64,000 nt of DNA from contig KE159795.1 of NCBI GenBank assembly GCA_000403475.2, positions 1,373,965-1,437,964 on the forward strand. Reading direction: 5' to 3'. How positions within the stretch are numbered: the first letter of the stretch is position 1; the number at the start of each line of letters is the position of its first letter. Below, piece by piece: positions 59,373 to 64,000 of this stretch. Source of the stretch: Lachnospiraceae bacterium MD308 (GTDB taxonomy: Bacteria > Bacillota > Clostridia > Lachnospirales > Lachnospiraceae). The notes under the pieces were generated by a model. It searched no databases. It was not told where the DNA came from and saw only the letters and a list, made by a program, of their open reading frames with translations. The position numbers were made by a program, and so were the translations under genes.

Positions 59373-59894
59373 ATCATCAAACAGATTAAGCCATTTATTA
59401 TCCCTGTACTTTTTTTGACATTGATAGACCAAACTATAAAAATAATTATATTAAAGTTATTTATGCAAGACGAGTTTGATATAATATTTCATTTGTTGCG
59501 ATTTAACCCAGAACAAAATACAAATTTGTCATGGTTTGGAAATTTTGCTGATGTTTTTTCAAGTTCATTTCTTATGGTTGTTTTTAACATTCTTGCCATT
59601 TATATTATTCTATCAGGATATTTATTGTATAGAGCAAAAACGAAGAAAACTAAATTTTCAGTGAAAATAATTTTAGTTTTTGGGTTGGCAGGTTGTTTGT
59701 GTAGCTTAATAGATAAAATTTTTTGGGGAGGAAGTTTAGACTTTTTGCAGATACCAAACTTCTTTATTTTTGATATTAAGGACTGTTACCTTACAGTCGC
59801 AGGAATTATATTTGTTATCATCGGTATTTTACATAGTAAAGAAATAACCGTTAAAGAGTATTTGTACTTTTGTAGGAATAAATTCAAATTGTAA
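59373..59894 (+). CDS. lspA: LspA-like signal peptidase II (cargo gene, non-ATG start)
   Basis: About 173 aa if translated from ATC at 59373: IIKQIKPFIIPVLFLTLIDQ, TIKIIIL. The DQxxK motif, the GCLCSLIDKIFWGGSLDFLQ region with one catalytic Asp and FFIFDIKDCYLTVAG with the other fit lipoprotein signal peptidase. Four hydrophobic segments. TTG at 59415 leaves Asp at residue 5, too short for LspA, so the upstream ATC (8 nt from AGGAGGAG) or a mutated start is likely. Much more AT-rich than the surrounding mobilisation genes, so it looks like transferred cargo. Function as a second lipoprotein processor is inferred. Confidence 0.7.
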   Translation: MIKQIKPFIIPVLFLTLIDQTIKIIILKLFMQDEFDIIFHLLRFNPEQNTNLSWFGNFADVFSSSFLMVVFNILAIYIILSGYLLYRAKTKKTKFSVKIILVFGLAGCLCSLIDKIFWGGSLDFLQIPNFFIFDIKDCYLTVAGIIFVIIGILHSKEITVKEYLYFCRNKFKL

Positions 59895-60030
59895 AATTTA
59901 AGCTTATCAAACTGATAACTCATCAAAAACTAAATACCTGCCGCCCACCAGCGGCAACGCAAGCAGGAAACTGAAAAAAGGTATCCTGCTTTTTCTATGC
60001 CCGGAATCCGGGAGGAAGGAGGGCGCACAC

Positions 60031-61620
60031 TTGCCATGCCCGCACTGTAAAATCACCATCATTAAGCGGAGCAACAATGAATCCGCTGTTTCTGCCGCCG
60101 CCTACCAGAGCGGCGAAAAGCTGTTCTCTGAATACGACCAAGAGCAGAAATACTATCCCTACAAGAACGAAGTCACCCACAAAGAAATCATGCTCCCACC
60201 CCATGTGCCGCCGGAGTTTGCAGACCGCAATACCTTATGGAACTCTGCCGAAGCACAGGAGAAACAATGGAACTCCCAGCTTGCCCGGAGGTTCGTGCTT
60301 GCCATCCCAAGGGAAATCCCGCCGGGACAGTACGCCGACCTTATCCGTGACTACTGCCGGGAGTTTTTCGTTTCCAAAGGCATGATTGCTGACTTTGCCA
60401 TCCACGACAAGGGGGATGGCAACCCTCACGCCCATATCCTGCTTACCATGCGGGCGATGGACGAAAAAGGGAAATGGCTTCCCAAGTGCCGCAAGGTATA
60501 CGACCTCGACGGAAACGGCGAAAGAATCCGGCTCCCGTCCGGCAGATGGAAAAGCCACAAGGAGAACACCGTGGACTGGAACGACCAGAAGTACGCTGAA
60601 ATCTGGCGGCAGGGATGGGCGGACACGGCTAACCGCTATCTGGAAGCAAACGACCGCCCGGAACGCCTTGACCTGCGCTCCTATGCCCGGCAAGGGATTG
60701 ACCAAATCCCTACCGTCCACATGGGGCCTGCCGCCTGCCAGATGGAGAAGAAAGGAATCCAGACCAGCATCGGCAACCTGAACCGGGACATCAGAGCCGC
60801 CAACTCCCTCATGCAGTCCATCCGCCAGATGGTGCGCCACTTAAAAGGCTGGATTGCCGACTTAAAGGAGAAAAAAGCCGCTCTGATGGAAGCGTTGGAA
60901 CAGACGAAGGAGCCGACCATATCGGAGCTGCTCTCACAGTATTTAGAACTGCGGAGCGGACAGCGTGCCGACTGGACTTCCAGAGGGAAGCTCAAGGGCA
61001 CAGTTGCCGACTTCAACAAGGTACAGGCGGCTATGGATTTTCTGCGGAAAAAAGAAATCTCCACCGTAGAGAGCCTTGACACCCGGCTGGATGAAATCAG
61101 CCAGACCGCCGTTTCTGTCATGGCGAGCGTGAAAAAAAGCGAGAAGCGCATCAAAGCCATCAACACCATGCTGTCCTACATTGACAAATACGAAGCGGGC
61201 AAGCCAGTCCATAAGGAGTATGCCGCTATCGGCTGGAAGAAGAAAAAAGAGCAGTTTGCGGAGAGCCACCGGGAGGAACTGGACGCTTACTATGCCGCTA
61301 TCCGGTATTTGAAAGCCAACCTGAAAGGCAATACCTACTCCCGCAAAGATTTGGAAGCGGAACGGGAACAGCTTGCTTCTGCCCTGCCGGAACAGGGGGA
61401 GGAGCTGGAAGCGGTGCAGGCAGATGTAAAAGTTCTGCGGGATGTGCGCCGCTGGCTCAATCAGGTATTGCCGTCCGAGCAGTACCGCCAGACCGCCGAG
61501 CCGGGGAAGAAACCGTCCGTACAGGGGAACCTGAAAGGGCGGCAGGAACGCATCCGGCAGGAGAAGGCAGAGAAACGCCAGCCGCCCCGGACACAGAAAC
61601 AACAGAATATGGAACTTTAA
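60031..61620 (+). CDS. MobQ-family relaxase (MobA/MobL)
   Basis: 529 aa. N-terminal catalytic part: SAVSAAAYQSGEKLFSEYDQ with the active Tyr (about residue 25), and the metal motif AIHDKGDGNPHAHILLTMRA (about residues 122-141). A coiled-coil C-terminal half (AMDFLRKKEISTVESLDTRL onward) ends KRQPPRTQKQQNMEL. Nicks oriT for transfer. TTG start with GGAGGAAGGAGG; typical MPCP N-terminus supports it. The corresponding oriT is not identified. Confidence 0.92.
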   Translation: MPCPHCKITIIKRSNNESAVSAAAYQSGEKLFSEYDQEQKYYPYKNEVTHKEIMLPPHVPPEFADRNTLWNSAEAQEKQWNSQLARRFVLAIPREIPPGQYADLIRDYCREFFVSKGMIADFAIHDKGDGNPHAHILLTMRAMDEKGKWLPKCRKVYDLDGNGERIRLPSGRWKSHKENTVDWNDQKYAEIWRQGWADTANRYLEANDRPERLDLRSYARQGIDQIPTVHMGPAACQMEKKGIQTSIGNLNRDIRAANSLMQSIRQMVRHLKGWIADLKEKKAALMEALEQTKEPTISELLSQYLELRSGQRADWTSRGKLKGTVADFNKVQAAMDFLRKKEISTVESLDTRLDEISQTAVSVMASVKKSEKRIKAINTMLSYIDKYEAGKPVHKEYAAIGWKKKKEQFAESHREELDAYYAAIRYLKANLKGNTYSRKDLEAEREQLASALPEQGEELEAVQADVKVLRDVRRWLNQVLPSEQYRQTAEPGKKPSVQGNLKGRQERIRQEKAEKRQPPRTQKQQNMEL

Positions 61621-61690
61621 ACAGGCACTTGTTTTGTGATTGGAAACCGCAGACAAGTGCCTTTTATTTTGAACTGGAAAGATTTACAGA

Positions 61691-61721
61691 CAACGTGAGC
61701 GACATTGTGTCGCCCACGTTG
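61691..61721. repeat. Inverted repeat between relaxase and primase genes
   Basis: CAACGTG-A-GCGACA-TTG-TGTCGC-C-CACGTTG. Nearly perfect 31-bp palindrome with one A/C mismatch. It overlaps the leader of the primase gene. Confidence 0.75.
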
Positions 61722-61743
61722 GGATTATCAGGAGGAACGCCTA

Positions 61744-62391
61744 TTGAACGTATTTGAAGCCGTGAAGCAGTCCGTCACCACAAGGCAGGCTGCGGAGCGT
61801 TATGGAATTAAAGTGAACAGAAATGGGATGTGCGTCTGCCCGTTCCACAACGACAGGAACCCAAGCATGAAGGTTGACCGCCGCTTTTACTGTTTCGGCT
61901 GCGGAGCCACCGGGGACGTGATTGACTTTGTTTCCCGGCTCCACGGTATCGGCAGTAAAGAAGCCGCCCTCATGCTGGCGCAGGACTTCTCCATCCCTTA
62001 TGAGGACGGGAGGAACGCCGGGAAGCCGCCCATCCGTCCACGCCTGCGGAGGGAAACCGAGGAACAGAAATTTAAGCGCATGGAGCGGCACTGTTTCCGG
62101 GTGCTGTCCGACTATTACCATCTCCTGCGCCGCTGGAAGGAGGAATATGCCCCACGGCAGCCCGATGAAGCATGGAATCCCCGGTTTGTGGAAGCCCTGC
62201 AGAACATGAGCCGGGTGGAATACCTGATGGACGTGCTTCTCTCCGGGGACATTCAGGAGCGGGCAGCCCTTATTACAGGACACGGAAAGGAAGTGAGGAA
62301 CCTTGAAAGACGAATGGCAGAATTTACCGCCCCAGATACGGCAGGAAATAGCGAACATGGCAGACAGCGCCGAGCCGCCCCGGAGCGTTGA
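61744..62391 (+). CDS. CHC2-type DNA primase-like protein
   Basis: 215 aa. Zinc-finger pattern C-x2-H..C-x2-C: CVCPFHNDRN (Cys32, His35) and FYCFGCGATGDVIDFVSRLH (Cys50, Cys53), residues about 28-64. The catalytic TOPRIM domain is absent, so it is a primase-like accessory, probably with VapE. TTG start with AGGAGGAACG. Overlaps the next gene by 89 nt. Confidence 0.85.
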   Translation: MNVFEAVKQSVTTRQAAERYGIKVNRNGMCVCPFHNDRNPSMKVDRRFYCFGCGATGDVIDFVSRLHGIGSKEAALMLAQDFSIPYEDGRNAGKPPIRPRLRRETEEQKFKRMERHCFRVLSDYYHLLRRWKEEYAPRQPDEAWNPRFVEALQNMSRVEYLMDVLLSGDIQERAALITGHGKEVRNLERRMAEFTAPDTAGNSEHGRQRRAAPER

Positions 62392-63700
62392 GGAAGTCAA
62401 GGCCATGCTGGAAACCACCGAGAAAGGCGGCTTCCGCAACAGCATCCGCAACTGCCTGACCGTGTTCCAGTGCGACCCGCTCCTGTCCGGGGCGGTTGCC
62501 TATAACCTGCTGACCGACCGCACCGATATTTTAAAGCCCATCGGTTACAAAAGACCCCAAAACAGCCCCATGACCGACACGGACATGAAATATATCCGGC
62601 TGTATCTGGAAGAAACTTACGGCCTGACAAGCGAAAAGAAGATACAGGACGCCGCCGACCTTGCCGCCAATGAGAACAGTTACCACCCTGTCCGGGAGTA
62701 TCTGAACAGCCTGACATGGGACGGAACCGGGCGGGTGCGCTTCTGTCTGCGGCATTTTTTAGGGGCAGACACAGACCAGTACACCTATGAAGCCCTGCGC
62801 CTGTTTTTGTTGGGAGCCATCCACCGGGCATTTTTCCCCGGCTGTAAATTTGAGGTCATGCTCTGTCTGGTGGGCGGGCAGGGAGCCGGGAAGTCCACCT
62901 TCTTCCGTCTGCTGGCAGTCAAAGACGAGTGGTTTTCGGACGATTTGCGGAAGCTTGACGATGACAATGTATACCGGAAGCTGCAAGGTCACTGGATAAT
63001 CGAAATGTCGGAGATGATTGCCACCGCAAATGCAAAGAGCATAGAGGAAATCAAGTCCTTTTTGAGCCGTCAGAAGGAAGTCTACAAGATACCCTACGAA
63101 ACCCACCCGGCAGACCGCCCAAGGCAGTGTGTGTTCGGCGGCACATCCAACGCCCTTGACTTCCTGCCCCTTGACCGCTCCGGCAACCGCCGCTTTATCC
63201 CCATACAAGTATGCCCGGAACAGGCGGAAACGCACATTTTAGAGGACGAACCCGCTTCCAGAGCCTATATCAGCCAGGTGTGGGCAGAAGCGATGGAGAT
63301 TTACAAAAGCGGCAGATGGAAGCTGACATTCAGCCCGGAAATGGTGCGCCACCTAAAGGAACGCCAGCGGGACTTCATGCCGGAGGACACCAAGGCCGGG
63401 ATGATTCAGGCTTTCCTTGACAGCTACCCCGGCGATACCGTCTGCTCCAAACAGCTTTACAAAGAAGCCCTGAACCACTCCTTTGACGAGCCGAAACAAT
63501 GGGAAATCCGGGAAATCAACGAGATAATGAACCAGTGCGTCACCGGCTGGAATTATTTCTCCAACCCCCGGATGTTCGCCGGGTACGGCAGGCAGAAGGG
63601 ATGGGAACGGGAGCAACCGGCAACGGACATCAGCAACGGGCGTGGAAAAACCCCGGAGGGATTTACGCCAGTGCCGGAGCAAATGGAGCTTCCCTTCTGA
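62303..63700 (+). CDS. VapE-family P-loop helicase/primase protein
   Basis: 465 aa. Walker A LVGGQGAGKSTFFRLL (residues about 189-204), Walker B-like LQGHWIIEMSEMIATANAKS, and the sensor/arginine region PRQCVFGGTSNALDFLPLDR and SGNRRFIPIQ. Typical virulence-associated E (VapE) fold, found with primase-like genes in mobile elements. Starts TTG at 62303. Likely part of element replication. Confidence 0.88.
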   Translation: MKDEWQNLPPQIRQEIANMADSAEPPRSVEEVKAMLETTEKGGFRNSIRNCLTVFQCDPLLSGAVAYNLLTDRTDILKPIGYKRPQNSPMTDTDMKYIRLYLEETYGLTSEKKIQDAADLAANENSYHPVREYLNSLTWDGTGRVRFCLRHFLGADTDQYTYEALRLFLLGAIHRAFFPGCKFEVMLCLVGGQGAGKSTFFRLLAVKDEWFSDDLRKLDDDNVYRKLQGHWIIEMSEMIATANAKSIEEIKSFLSRQKEVYKIPYETHPADRPRQCVFGGTSNALDFLPLDRSGNRRFIPIQVCPEQAETHILEDEPASRAYISQVWAEAMEIYKSGRWKLTFSPEMVRHLKERQRDFMPEDTKAGMIQAFLDSYPGDTVCSKQLYKEALNHSFDEPKQWEIREINEIMNQCVTGWNYFSNPRMFAGYGRQKGWEREQPATDISNGRGKTPEGFTPVPEQMELPF

Positions 63701-63963
63701 AAAAAACCGGCAAATAACAGCCCAATGCTATCCCGTTGCACACTTCGTTGCTATCCCGTTGCCGGGCCGGTTGCCGGGCAAAATCCCGTAACTGCGGGCT
63801 TTTCTCCCCTTTAACAACCAAAGCAACAGAAAAATAAAAGAAAAAGTATAAAATACCCCAACCGCCAGACAAGGATTAGTTCCAAGGTTTTTTGAAGCCC
63901 GTTGCCGGACTTCGTTGCCGACCGTCCCTGTCTGGCCTTTTCATGTATGGAGGACAACTGCCT
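63701..63963. repeat. Iteron-like repeats downstream of the VapE gene
   Basis: No gene is visible in 263 nt. TGCTATCCCGTTGC occurs twice (63726-63739 and 63749-63762, 23 nt apart). GTTGC recurs at least six times in the gap, with CCGTTGCC and TTCGTTGC as variants. Short spaced repeats like this are common at replication or plasmid-type origins, but could be incidental. Confidence 0.5.
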
Positions 63964-64000
63964 ATGGCGAAAAATAAAACAGAGATTCATGTCACCACAG
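63964..64000 (+). CDS. Start of a further small element gene (partial)
   Basis: ATG at 63964 with GGAGG-like TATGGAGGACAACTGCCT before it: MAKNKTEIHVTT, then the window ends. A small transposon-associated protein is likely in this position; identity is not determinable. Confidence 0.45.
   Translation, partial: MAKNKTEIHVTT

Larger units (their letters stand above)
42345..64000. mobile_element. Chimeric integrative/conjugative region (partial)
   Basis: Contains recombinase remnant, partition genes, a RepA-like DUF6017 protein, PcfB, VirD4, Maff2, then tnpV, RHH regulators, MobQ relaxase, CHC2 and VapE primase genes. Order and families resemble Tn1549-type and mobilisable elements of Clostridia. 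Right end is beyond the window. T4SS ATPase and other mating-channel genes are not seen after the coupling protein. Confidence 0.85.

Overview
The window looks like the chromosome of a low-GC anaerobic Firmicute, most likely a Lachnospiraceae/Clostridium relative (inference). Supporting signs are the S10-spc ribosomal order, a zinc-ribbon S14, rubredoxin, a complete proline-reductase (Stickland) cluster and a full selenocysteine machinery. The right third carries conjugative and mobilisable element modules of the kind common in gut Clostridia.

Layout. (1) 1-11311, all minus: the S10-spc ribosomal operon from rpsJ to a partial secY, with a strong sigma-A promoter and a long structured leader. 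Three gaps inside this otherwise tight operon hold a repeated palindromic sequence family. (2) 11312-16406: a proline/sodium symporter (putP) with a palindrome over its promoter, two paralogous TauE/SafE-type permeases, and two small membrane proteins. (3) 16785-24266: the D-proline reductase cluster. prdC, prdA, a 98-aa protein, prdB (in-frame UGA = selenocysteine), prdD and prdE are on minus; tRNA-Sec lies upstream of prdC; a proline racemase is on plus. (4) 24526-32757: a TetR regulator, then the minus-strand selenium operon yedF-selD(UGA)-selA-selB-lysR-cysteine desulfurase-Se/S carrier. (5) 32826-40373: ordinary chromosomal genes (PHP, HAD, rubredoxin, methyltransferase, DMT exporter, HD protein, purC, M15 peptidase) ending in an Rpn-nuclease fragment next to an IS1634-type transposase. 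(6) 42345-64000: a chimeric, probably defective mobile region. It has a serine recombinase without its catalytic domain, a parA split by a three-tyrosine-recombinase (RIT-like) element, parB, a replication/regulation protein, pcfB, a VirD4 coupling protein and a shortened Maff2. A second module follows with tnpV, ribbon-helix-helix regulators, a MobQ relaxase, CHC2 and VapE primases and an lspA-like cargo gene.

How it fits together. Proline is imported by PutP, racemised by the proline racemase and reduced by PrdA/PrdB with electrons via PrdC. PrdB needs selenocysteine, and the tRNA-Sec plus SelA/SelB/SelD and accessory selenium-handling genes lie within about 15 kb. SelD is itself a UGA selenoprotein, so the pathway may be self-limiting when selenium is scarce. 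PrdD and PrdE look like the two halves of a PrdA-like protein, separated at the point where PrdA is expected to be cleaved. In the mobile region the conjugation genes stop after the coupling protein, so this copy probably cannot transfer alone.

No CRISPR array or rRNA gene was seen, and tRNA-Sec is the only tRNA found. All functional calls rest on reading the translated sequences and recalling family features; no database search was run.
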